From the NCBI GenBank assembly GCA_002726845.1, contig PBSP01000038.1, positions 2,688 through 7,976 on the forward strand: a stretch of 5,289 nucleotides of DNA, written 5' to 3'. The notes beneath the pieces were generated by a model. It was given only the letters and a program-made list of their open reading frames with translations. It was not told where the DNA came from and did not search any database. The DNA comes from Methanobacteriota archaeon (lineage in GTDB: Archaea; Thermoplasmatota; Poseidoniia; Poseidoniales; Poseidoniaceae). The translations under genes and the position numbers were made by a program. Positions 1 through 5,289 of the stretch are shown one piece after another. Within the stretch, counting starts at the first letter, position 1, and every line of letters starts with the position of its first letter.

Positions 1-1170
1 CCCGACCACCAGACGCTGCTGTTTTCTGCAACGATGCCAAAGCATGTTCAAAAATTAGCAAACAAAATCTTGGACGAACCCGAACTTATTCGCGCTTCTG
101 GAAAAGAAGAACGTCCACCCAGTCTTGTTCAACAATTCGTGATGATTTGCACGCTACGCCAACGTGTGAATGCCATTGAAAAATTGTTGATGGCATGGCA
201 GCCAACTGCGACCATCGTCTTTTGCAAGACTCGAAATCGGGTGGAAACCGTGGCAGACATTCTCCGCTCAAGTGGCGCAGAAGCCATTCATGGAGGAATG
301 TCGCAAGCGGAACGAACTCGCGTTATGAATCGCTTTCGAGAAGGACGGACAAACATACTTGTGGCAACCGATGTTGCTGCACGAGGTATCGATGTTGACC
401 GTGTTGATTTGATTCTTCAGGACGATCTTCCAACCGATGACGACACATACATTCACCGTGTGGGTCGCACAGGACGGGCAGGCCGTACTGGAACGAGCGT
501 TCTAATGGTTGGAAACAGGGCTGTTCGACACATCAAACGAATCGAAAAGCGCGTTGGGAAACTGGAACGCATGGACGTACCCACCGAGGATGATATTGAA
601 CGCTTGCAACGTGGGCGACTCATCGAGGAATTTACCGAGACCGAACCTCAGACTTTTGCTCTTGAAACACTCAATGCAGCGAAAGAGGCTGGTCTTACCG
701 TCGAAGAAGTTGCCCTCGCTGCGCTCTCCAAGCTCTTGGACAGCCCAAAGCAAGCGGATACGGATTCGGTTCCGCAAGTCAACAAAAGCGACAATGGGCC
801 CAAAGCCGCGTTGGTGCTTGGCCTCGGAGCGATGGATGGAATCGCTCGTGGCGCCATTACCGGGATGGTGTATCGCGTGGGCAACCTTCCCGATGCCTCA
901 GTTGGAAGAATTGAAATTCTCGACAAGATTACTGCAGTAGAATTGCCAGAACCGTTCATCGATCAACTCGTTCAAGATCTCGAACAAGAACGTGTTGGAC
1001 GCCGATACGTACGTCCGCGACGAAGCGATGACTGGACCTTCCAACCCGAAGGAAGACATCCGAGCCAACGACGACATGGTGGTCGACAAGCTGGAGGCCG
1101 CAAGGGCCCGTCTGGAAAACACAACTCTCGCAGAAAGGAACGTTCCGGACGGACAAATCGACGCCGTTGA
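1..1170 (+). CDS. DEAD-box RNA helicase with DbpA/CsdA-type RNA-binding domain, 5' truncated
   Basis: ATP-dependent RNA helicase of the DEAD-box (SF2) family, likely acting in the cytoplasm on structured RNA or ribosome assembly. The reading frame is open from base 1, so the gene enters from upstream; motif III (FSAT, bases 22-33) precedes the first ATG at 34, so that ATG is internal. Visible are 389 residues: the end of RecA domain 1, then RecA domain 2 with motif IV (IVFCKTR, about residues 72-78), motif V (ATDVAARGID, bases 364-393) and motif VI (HRVGRTGRAG, bases 454-483). A helical linker follows, then a DbpA-like RNA-binding domain (about bases 802-1023, with the GxxDGIxRGxI and VGRIEI patterns), then a disordered tail of 48 residues with 15 Arg/Lys. 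Motifs I, Q and DEAD lie outside the window. One oddity: the usual NYD before the LP of domain 2 reads QDD (bases 418-426). Such domain order is that of bacterial DeaD/CsdA-like helicases. It ends 50 bases before glpX. Confidence 0.93.
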   Translation, partial: PDHQTLLFSATMPKHVQKLANKILDEPELIRASGKEERPPSLVQQFVMICTLRQRVNAIEKLLMAWQPTATIVFCKTRNRVETVADILRSSGAEAIHGGMSQAERTRVMNRFREGRTNILVATDVAARGIDVDRVDLILQDDLPTDDDTYIHRVGRTGRAGRTGTSVLMVGNRAVRHIKRIEKRVGKLERMDVPTEDDIERLQRGRLIEEFTETEPQTFALETLNAAKEAGLTVEEVALAALSKLLDSPKQADTDSVPQVNKSDNGPKAALVLGLGAMDGIARGAITGMVYRVGNLPDASVGRIEILDKITAVELPEPFIDQLVQDLEQERVGRRYVRPRRSDDWTFQPEGRHPSQRRHGGRQAGGRKGPSGKHNSRRKERSGRTNRRR

Positions 1171-1183
1171 GCATCGAATTCTG

Positions 1184-1198
1184 CGAAAAGGCATATGT
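1184..1198 (+). promoter_or_regulatory. Candidate archaeal promoter (BRE + TATA-like box) for the bisphosphatase gene
   Basis: The gap after the helicase contains CGAAAAG (1184-1190), resembling a TFB-recognition element, directly followed by GCATATGT (1191-1198), TATA-like. The centre of CATATG lies about 26 bases before the ATG at 1221, the distance expected if transcription starts at or next to that ATG, giving a leaderless mRNA. No Shine-Dalgarno-like sequence precedes the ATG, which agrees with this. The box departs from an ideal TTTATATA, so the call rests on position as much as on sequence. Confidence 0.42.
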
Positions 1199-1220
1199 TC
1201 AATCTCGCATAGGCACGTAT

Positions 1221-2174
1221 ATGAGCAGCACCGCTGACCTGGCCAAGCACTTTCTCGAAGCCGTAGACCAAGCAGCAATTGCGAGTTCATTGTGGCGTGG
1301 TAAAGGCGACAAAAACGCCGCCGATGATGCTGCCGTTCAGGCCATGCGTCGAACCTTTGATCCGATTCCGTTCGATGGACGCGTTGCGATAGGGGAAGGA
1401 GAACGGGACGATGCACCTATGCTCTTCATCGGAGAGGAGCTGGGAAGTGCTGTAGGCGTGGAAGGAGTGCCGTGCATTGACATCGCAGTAGATCCGCTTG
1501 AGTGCACCGACAATTGTGCTTATGATAAACCGAATTCCATCGCAGTTCTCGCAGCAGCACCGCGTGGCACCCTTCTTCACGCACCTGATTGCTACATGAA
1601 CAAAATTGCAGGGGGACCCGACCTCGTTGGACACATTTCGCTTGAAGGAACGGTGCAATACAATATCGAACAGACGGCTCATGCCCTCGACAAGCCCATC
1701 AATGAAGTTCGAATCGTTGCGCTCGATCGTGAGCGTCACACAGCCCTGTTCAAGGATATTCGTTCCACTAATGCTCAATTGGAGCTGCTTGGTGATGGGG
1801 ACGTCTCCGGCGCCATATGGGCTGCCAAGAAAGACGGGCCGTTCGACCTGCTTATGGGCATCGGAGCTGCGCCAGAAGGTGTCATTTCAGCCACGGCCAT
1901 TCGTGGTTTAGGAGGTGTCTTTGAAGGACGACTCGTGTTCCGTTCACCCGAGGAAGAAGCCCGTGCTGGTCAAATGATCGATGATGATTTGACACGTCGC
2001 TGGGAAGCGCATGACCTCTGTCGTTCAGAAGATGCTCTTTTTGCAGCATCCGGAGTCTGCGACGGTTACTTACCTGCAGCAGAAATCGGTAAGGATTACA
2101 CGGTCACACACAGTGAAATTATTGACGTGAAAAACAAATCCGTTCAACGATTCTCAACCCGGCGTCCGTTGTGA
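1221..2174 (+). CDS. glpX: Class II fructose-1,6-bisphosphatase (GlpX-type)
   Basis: Hydrolyses fructose 1,6-bisphosphate to fructose 6-phosphate, the committed step of gluconeogenesis; some homologues, notably in cyanobacteria, also take sedoheptulose 1,7-bisphosphate. The 317-residue protein is close to the family length (about 320-340). Family motifs in order: GDKNAADDAAVQAMR (29-43), IGEGERDDAPM (57-67), DIAVDPLECT (87-96), APDCYM (121-126), DGDV (192-195) and GIGAAPEGVISA (213-224). By alignment from memory with E. coli GlpX, metal ligands map to Asp35, Glu59, Asp91 and Glu219, and the catalytic Thr to Thr96, all present. The Gly of the usual DPxEGT motif is Cys95. ATG at 1221 is chosen because similarity begins there; an in-frame TTG at 1167 would add 18 unrelated residues overlapping the helicase stop. 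A regulator gene follows after 4 bases, probably co-transcribed. Fold and function are secure; substrate range is not visible. Confidence 0.94.
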   Translation: MSSTADLAKHFLEAVDQAAIASSLWRGKGDKNAADDAAVQAMRRTFDPIPFDGRVAIGEGERDDAPMLFIGEELGSAVGVEGVPCIDIAVDPLECTDNCAYDKPNSIAVLAAAPRGTLLHAPDCYMNKIAGGPDLVGHISLEGTVQYNIEQTAHALDKPINEVRIVALDRERHTALFKDIRSTNAQLELLGDGDVSGAIWAAKKDGPFDLLMGIGAAPEGVISATAIRGLGGVFEGRLVFRSPEEEARAGQMIDDDLTRRWEAHDLCRSEDALFAASGVCDGYLPAAEIGKDYTVTHSEIIDVKNKSVQRFSTRRPL

Positions 2175-2178
2175 TTCT

Positions 2179-2796
2179 ATGACGCAAAACGTTCGCATCC
2201 AGGTTCGTCTCCCTGAAGGACATTGGTCCGGTGATGTTTCTCGATCGTTACCATCCGTTGTCCTCCGCATTGAGGAGACGATGCCTTTGGGTAAAGGCAG
2301 AGGCACAGCGACGCTCTCTGCGGCAGAAGACGTCCAAGTAGCGTTGCGTGAGCATGCTGGCATTGACGAGGTTCGAGCATTAGGAAATCAGCGCTTTGCG
2401 GTCGATATTGCTAGCGGAGGTGGTGGATTCATACGCCCGCTTCGAACCGTTGGCGTTGTTCCTCGATCTCCGTTTGAAGTAACCAATGGCTGGGTGGATT
2501 GGACCTTTTCTTGCACCTCAGAACAAGCATTGAATTTGCTTACAGAACTGACGAAAAGCGGCATTCCACACAACCTTGTTTCCACAAGGAAGAACGAATC
2601 TCGGTTGCTGACCAAACGTCAATTGGAAATATTCGATGCTGCTGTAAAATCGGGCTATTACGACGTTCCTCGAAAAGTCACGCTGACCACCCTCGCAGAA
2701 CAACTCAATGTCGCAAAATCAACCCTATCTGCATCCCTACAACGAATCGAGAGCAAAGTGATGAATGGATTTGAAAACGAGATTCGGACAAGTTAA
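2179..2796 (+). CDS. HTH_10 (bacterio-opsin activator-type) transcriptional regulator
   Basis: Probable DNA-binding regulator of 205 residues. The C-terminus (about residues 143-196, bases 2605-2766) is a typical bacterio-opsin-activator HTH: LLTKRQLEIFDAAVKSGYY, then a short DVPRKVTL hinge, then TLAEQLNVAKSTLSASLQR, in which the AEQL..AKSTLS part forms the helix-turn-helix. The first 140 residues are a mixed alpha/beta region ending in WVDWTFSCTSEQALNLL; this matches in layout the N-terminal sensor-like region of haloarchaeal Bat-type regulators, but I recognise no specific ligand-binding motif. There is no transmembrane segment. The ATG lies 4 bases after the glpX stop with no clear ribosome-binding site, so it is probably expressed from the glpX promoter by coupled translation. 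Its targets are unknown: the position suggests control of glpX, or of the oxygenase cluster that starts 63 bases downstream behind a palindrome. The family points to an archaeal host. Confidence 0.85.
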   Translation: MTQNVRIQVRLPEGHWSGDVSRSLPSVVLRIEETMPLGKGRGTATLSAAEDVQVALREHAGIDEVRALGNQRFAVDIASGGGGFIRPLRTVGVVPRSPFEVTNGWVDWTFSCTSEQALNLLTELTKSGIPHNLVSTRKNESRLLTKRQLEIFDAAVKSGYYDVPRKVTLTTLAEQLNVAKSTLSASLQRIESKVMNGFENEIRTS

Positions 2797-2807
2797 GAAA
2801 TGTAGTA

Positions 2808-2827
2808 AATACGAACATGTTCGCATT
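2808..2827. promoter_or_regulatory. Near-perfect 20-bp palindrome, candidate operator
   Basis: The core CGAACATGTTCG (2812-2823) is a perfect 12-base palindrome. It extends to 20 bases (2808-2827) with one mismatched pair (A2811 against C2824), so 9 of 10 pairs match. There is no loop, so it suits a dimeric protein-binding site better than an RNA hairpin. It ends 3 bases before a TATA-like box and reaches into the expected TFB-recognition element, so a bound protein could either help or block transcription-factor recruitment. Which protein binds is unknown; the HTH_10 regulator encoded just upstream is one candidate. Confidence 0.5.
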
Positions 2828-2830
2828 GGG

Positions 2831-2836
2831 TTAAAA
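2831..2836 (+). promoter_or_regulatory. Candidate TATA box for the BoxB-like cluster
   Basis: TTAAAA sits in the 63-base gap with its centre about 26 bases before the ATG at 2860, the same spacing as for the glpX candidate promoter. This supports an independent, probably leaderless transcript for the oxygenase cluster. The bases just upstream (ATTGGG) are a poor match to a TFB-recognition element, which could mean that activation by a factor on the adjacent palindrome is needed. Confidence 0.42.
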
Positions 2837-2859
2837 CCACACACGTTTCTTTGCAGGGC

Positions 2860-4020
2860 ATGGACAACCTACCGAACACATGGGATGACTGGATTGCAAA
2901 CTTCAACGAATGGCAAGATCGCGTCGGATTCGACAGAGAATGGCTCGGCGACTTTGACCTCTCGATTCAATTCGATTGGGATCGTGCAGGCGACGTTATC
3001 GAATTTGGCGACTACGCTGGAAGAAAGAAGTGGGAGCGATCGCTGCAAGTACCGCATCAAAGCATGCGTGATGCACTCGTTACCATGATTACCGTGCAAG
3101 GTGACACGGAATTCGCATCCGTCGAACAACAACGCCACCTTCTCGCCAGCGCACCCACCGATTACGACCGTTACGCCGCTGCCCGCATCATGGCTGAAGA
3201 ACAACGCCATGGCTGGCAAATGGCTTACCTCTTGATGACCTACTTCGGACAACAAGGACGACGAGAGGCACAGAAGCTTCTCGAGCGGAACGCACAGGAT
3301 GGAGACCGACTCCTTGGTGCGTTCAACATACCCATGCCGCACTGGTTGGATTTCTTCAACTACACCATGTTCGTCGACCGTGACGGGAAATTCCAGCTAG
3401 GAATGCTCTCAACTTCCGCATTCAAGCCATTGGCTGCAAGCATGGGGCCAATGCTCAAAGAAGAATCCTTCCACCTTGGAACTGGATCAAGCGGACTTCG
3501 CCGAATTGTCAAGGCCGGTGTAATCCCACAAGACATGCTGCAACGCTACATGAACAAGTGGGTATCCACTGCTCACGACCTGTTCGGTGTTGACTCCTCA
3601 TCGTCAGCTCACTGGGCGTACGTCTGGGGAATCAAAGGACGATGGGACGAGCGCAAGAAGTTGGATGCCGACATCGAAGTCGACAAGGAAGTCCTCAATC
3701 AAGAAGCACGTGGGCATTACCACGACGAGATTGTGCGAGAAGTCAACAAACTCAACGGACACCTCGACGCAGGTGCTCCACCGTTCTATGTTCCACACGA
3801 GAACTTCAACCGAAGCATTGGCGATTTCAAGGGAATGCGCTACACTGTTGAAGGTGAGAAGTTTGAAGGCAGCGATGACGAATGGGACAGCTACATCAAG
3901 AGCGTTCTACCGACCGATGAGGACGAAGCATCTCTCGAAGAATACTTCAAACTCGAATGGATTGAAAACAAACCACTTTCGACCCGACAACTCGAGTCTG
4001 GAATTGGCGCAAACGCTTGA
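2860..4020 (+). CDS. BoxB-like diiron oxygenase (benzoyl-CoA 2,3-epoxidase subunit B family)
   Basis: Ferritin-like diiron oxygenase subunit of 386 residues. Bacterial BoxB, with the reductase BoxA, uses O2 and NADPH to turn benzoyl-CoA into its 2,3-epoxide. Similarity to BoxB is strong: VQGDTEFASVEQQRHL (79-94), EEQRHGWQMAYLL (113-125), DRDGKFQL (173-180), the second ligand helix EESFH (201-205) and the C-terminal VPHENFNRSIGDF (311-323). Diiron ligands map to Glu84, Glu114, His117, Asp175, Glu202 and His205, a complete set with ExxH twice. PaaA of phenylacetyl-CoA epoxidase is a more distant alternative; the C-terminal VPHENF..IG and LPT(D/E) blocks favour BoxB. At 386 residues it is shorter than the roughly 470 of bacterial BoxB, so the substrate may differ. 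ATG 2860 is preferred over the TTG at 2851 because of the upstream promoter spacing. It heads a cluster with an unknown gene 11 bases downstream and a transporter. No BoxA or BoxC gene is in the window. Confidence 0.85.
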   Translation: MDNLPNTWDDWIANFNEWQDRVGFDREWLGDFDLSIQFDWDRAGDVIEFGDYAGRKKWERSLQVPHQSMRDALVTMITVQGDTEFASVEQQRHLLASAPTDYDRYAAARIMAEEQRHGWQMAYLLMTYFGQQGRREAQKLLERNAQDGDRLLGAFNIPMPHWLDFFNYTMFVDRDGKFQLGMLSTSAFKPLAASMGPMLKEESFHLGTGSSGLRRIVKAGVIPQDMLQRYMNKWVSTAHDLFGVDSSSSAHWAYVWGIKGRWDERKKLDADIEVDKEVLNQEARGHYHDEIVREVNKLNGHLDAGAPPFYVPHENFNRSIGDFKGMRYTVEGEKFEGSDDEWDSYIKSVLPTDEDEASLEEYFKLEWIENKPLSTRQLESGIGANA

Positions 4021-4031
4021 GTGGGATTGCT

Positions 4032-4568
4032 ATGATTCCAATTGAGTTGTACGGCATCCAGCCTGACATGGTCGAACGGTTTTACGACGAGTTACCCGAT
4101 CTCGTTGAAGATGTGTATGAAGACAAGCATTACATCGATGCGTTGTATGAAATCGAGTCTGAGCGTTCGCTTAACCATCTCCATATTGCCGATCGATGGG
4201 CTGAGAACACACCTTTAGTTTGGAACGATGACATCGAAAACGAGGTTCTCATGGCGCTTCGAACCATCGCCTATCCCAAGGTCCACCTCCTCGAGCACAT
4301 CCTCTCGTTGGACAACATCGATACAGTTCGATTGTCTCAGTGGATGCACTTCTCAACTAACGTTTACCCTGTTTATTCGGAGAAAGCCTGCGAAACCTTG
4401 ACTCGAATGGGGGTACCCACACCTTTCGACAAAAACGACATCGCATCGTACGGATTGTACGTACAGCGCTTGGAAGGTTTGAAACTCTACGCACCCGCTC
4501 ACGGCCTGCCGGAAATTGGTCTCCCTCGAGCCCGAATCCTCCAGCTCGGCTTGGAGCGGTTTGAATGA
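4032..4568 (+). CDS. Acidic protein of unknown function, downstream of the BoxB-like gene
   Basis: I do not recognise this 178-residue protein. It is acidic (31 Asp/Glu against 15 Lys/Arg), has a single Cys (Cys120), and shows neither a signal peptide nor a membrane segment, so it is probably cytosolic. Much of it looks helical, with an acidic N-terminal third (residues 10-45) and histidines in HLHIADRW (49-56) and KVHLLEHIL (83-91). These do not form a convincing metal site, although a degenerate helical-bundle partner of the diiron protein, like the non-catalytic PaaC of phenylacetyl-CoA epoxidase, is conceivable. Translation probably starts at ATG 4032, 11 bases after the oxygenase stop. 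An in-frame TTG at 4017, overlapping that stop, would add five residues. The 3' end overlaps the transporter start by ATGA. Tight packing and the well-formed reading frame make it a real gene, and the position makes a partner or accessory role for the oxygenase plausible but unproven. Confidence 0.78.
   Translation: MIPIELYGIQPDMVERFYDELPDLVEDVYEDKHYIDALYEIESERSLNHLHIADRWAENTPLVWNDDIENEVLMALRTIAYPKVHLLEHILSLDNIDTVRLSQWMHFSTNVYPVYSEKACETLTRMGVPTPFDKNDIASYGLYVQRLEGLKLYAPAHGLPEIGLPRARILQLGLERFE
4553..4556 (+). promoter_or_regulatory. Shine-Dalgarno-like site for the transporter gene
   Basis: GGAG inside the end of the preceding gene, 8 bases before ATG 4565, matches the anti-Shine-Dalgarno end of archaeal 16S rRNA. 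It supports the overlapping ATGA start at 4565. The candidate leaderless genes at 1221 and 2860 show no comparable site. Confidence 0.4.
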
Positions 4569-5289
4569 AACATCCTGCAACACACGTCAAACTGCTTGTT
4601 GTTGCGATGATTTGGGGGCTTGGTTGGACGGCCGGACGAGTCATTGCAACCGATTTCCCACCGATTACTGCTGCTTGGATTCGCTACATCATCGCAGTAA
4701 CCATATTTCTTGTCTGGCTGAAGATAACAGGTATGTTCCGTATTCCGACGAAAGAAGAATGGAAACGTTTGGCCTACATCGGTTTCTTCTCAACGTTCCT
4801 CTACCAAGCCTTCTTCATGTATGGAATGCGCTTCACTGCAGCAGGTGATGCATCGCTTATGATCACCTTCAATCCTATCATTACTGCCTTACTCGCCATT
4901 CCGTTTCTCGGCGAGAGAATGACGAAACGGCTTGGAGCTGGACTCGTCATCGCCCTCACTGGCGTTGCTATTCTCTTCGTCTATTCACCAAACGTCGACA
5001 TACCAATCGATGAACGTATTCTTGGGAACATACTCATCATTCTCTCAGCAGGAGCCTGGGCCACATCGACCATCTTCATGAAAAAAGCCATGACGACGAC
5101 AACCTCCGATTCCTTAGAACCACTTTCGCCGTTGGAGCTGACCGTTTGGGCTTCCGTGGTTGGCCTCTTTATCCTCACACCATGGGCAGGGTACGAGATT
5201 GTCGATGAAGGATGGCCTCAATTCAATTTGGAAATCGTCTCCAGTATCGTCTTCCTTGCTGTTTTTTCAACGGTCATTGCTTATGTTTG
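4565..5289 (+). CDS. EamA/DMT-family membrane transporter, 3' truncated
   Basis: Integral membrane protein of the drug/metabolite transporter superfamily (RhaT/YdcZ/EamA type), which exports or exchanges small metabolites. The first 241 residues are visible; the gene runs off the window, and full-length members are about 280-320 residues with ten membrane helices. The first EamA repeat is complete: helices at about 9-27, 35-55, 70-90, 97-114 and 121-140, with the family signature of a small-residue helix, a Pro (FNPIITALL, 102-110), then FLGERMTKRLGAGLVIALTGV (114-134). The second repeat starts at about 152, with helices near 152-172, 194-210 and 223-241; a polar loop rich in Thr and Ser (177-189) separates the first two. 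The start ATG overlaps the stop of the preceding gene by ATGA and has a GGAG 8 bases before it, so translation is probably coupled. Substrate cannot be read from the sequence; co-location with the oxygenase suggests but does not show a link. Confidence 0.9.
   Translation, partial: MKHPATHVKLLVVAMIWGLGWTAGRVIATDFPPITAAWIRYIIAVTIFLVWLKITGMFRIPTKEEWKRLAYIGFFSTFLYQAFFMYGMRFTAAGDASLMITFNPIITALLAIPFLGERMTKRLGAGLVIALTGVAILFVYSPNVDIPIDERILGNILIILSAGAWATSTIFMKKAMTTTTSDSLEPLSPLELTVWASVVGLFILTPWAGYEIVDEGWPQFNLEIVSSIVFLAVFSTVIAYV

Noticed and set aside
1195..1200. ATGTTC in the glpX promoter as a half-site of the palindrome at 2808-2827
   Set aside because: Only six bases match, with no second half, and ATGTTC also occurs elsewhere in the window (for example in the helicase), so it is probably chance.
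1167..1220. TTG start giving an 18-residue N-terminal extension of GlpX overlapping the helicase stop
   Set aside because: The extra residues do not resemble the GlpX family, whose similarity begins at the ATG at 1221, and the extension would place the predicted TATA box inside the coding region.
898..1416. 172-codon open frame on the minus strand
   Set aside because: It runs antisense across the helicase end, the promoter gap and the glpX start, and its translation resembles no family; it is a shadow of the + strand genes.
1287..1778. 163-codon open frame on the minus strand inside glpX
   Set aside because: Entirely antisense to a well-supported gene, with no recognisable domain.
2851..2859. 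TTG start three codons before the BoxB-like ATG
   Set aside because: An ATG follows at 2860 with better promoter spacing; the extra three residues add nothing recognisable.
2837..2859. Possible terminator or small RNA in the T-containing stretch before the BoxB-like gene
   Set aside because: No hairpin and no run of T long enough for an archaeal terminator; the palindrome upstream has no loop.
2869..3342. 157-codon open frame on the minus strand inside the BoxB-like gene
   Set aside because: Antisense to conserved diiron motifs; its translation shows no family features.
2860..4020. Assignment as PaaA (phenylacetyl-CoA epoxidase subunit A)
   Set aside because: Shares the fold and ligands, but the C-terminal VPHENF, IG and LPT blocks and the QGDTE..SVEQQRH block match BoxB better; kept only as an alternative.
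4017..4031. TTG start of the unknown gene overlapping the oxygenase stop
   Set aside because: ATG at 4032 is the more likely codon; the overlap form cannot be excluded but has no ribosome-binding support.

Overview
The window reads as part of an archaeal chromosome. The strongest pointer is a small regulator with a C-terminal bacterio-opsin-activator-type helix-turn-helix (HTH_10), a family largely confined to Euryarchaeota. Two intergenic gaps also carry TATA-like boxes centred about 26 bases before an ATG, as expected for archaeal leaderless transcripts. Base composition is roughly balanced, genes are packed tightly on the + strand, and neighbouring genes are separated by 4 to 63 bases or overlap. 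A marine Thermoplasmatota lineage (Poseidoniales / Marine Group II type) would fit, but this is inference from gene content, not a phylogenetic result.

Layout. Bases 1-1170 hold the 3' part of a DEAD-box RNA helicase with a DbpA/CsdA-type RNA-binding domain and a basic tail; its 5' end is outside the window. A short gap (1171-1220) holds a candidate promoter. Then come a class II (GlpX-type) fructose-1,6-bisphosphatase (1221-2174) and, 4 bases later, the HTH_10 regulator (2179-2796), apparently one transcription unit. A 63-base gap (2797-2859) holds a near-perfect 20-base palindrome directly followed by a TATA-like box. Next is a second tight cluster: a BoxB-like diiron protein related to benzoyl-CoA 2,3-epoxidase (2860-4020), an acidic protein of unknown function (4032-4568), and an EamA/DMT-family membrane transporter (4565 to the window end, truncated).

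How the genes may work together. The sequence suggests two units: a gluconeogenic phosphatase with its regulator, and an oxygenase / unknown protein / transporter cluster. The palindrome in front of the second unit is a candidate operator, and the regulator encoded immediately upstream is an obvious but untested candidate to bind it or to act on the glpX promoter. The most unusual content is the BoxB-like oxygenase in an archaeal setting, next to an unrecognised partner gene and without the reductase (BoxA) and hydrolase (BoxC) genes of the bacterial benzoyl-CoA pathway in view. No RNA genes, mobile elements, CRISPR arrays or clear terminators were seen, and no gene-free stretch exceeds 63 bases.
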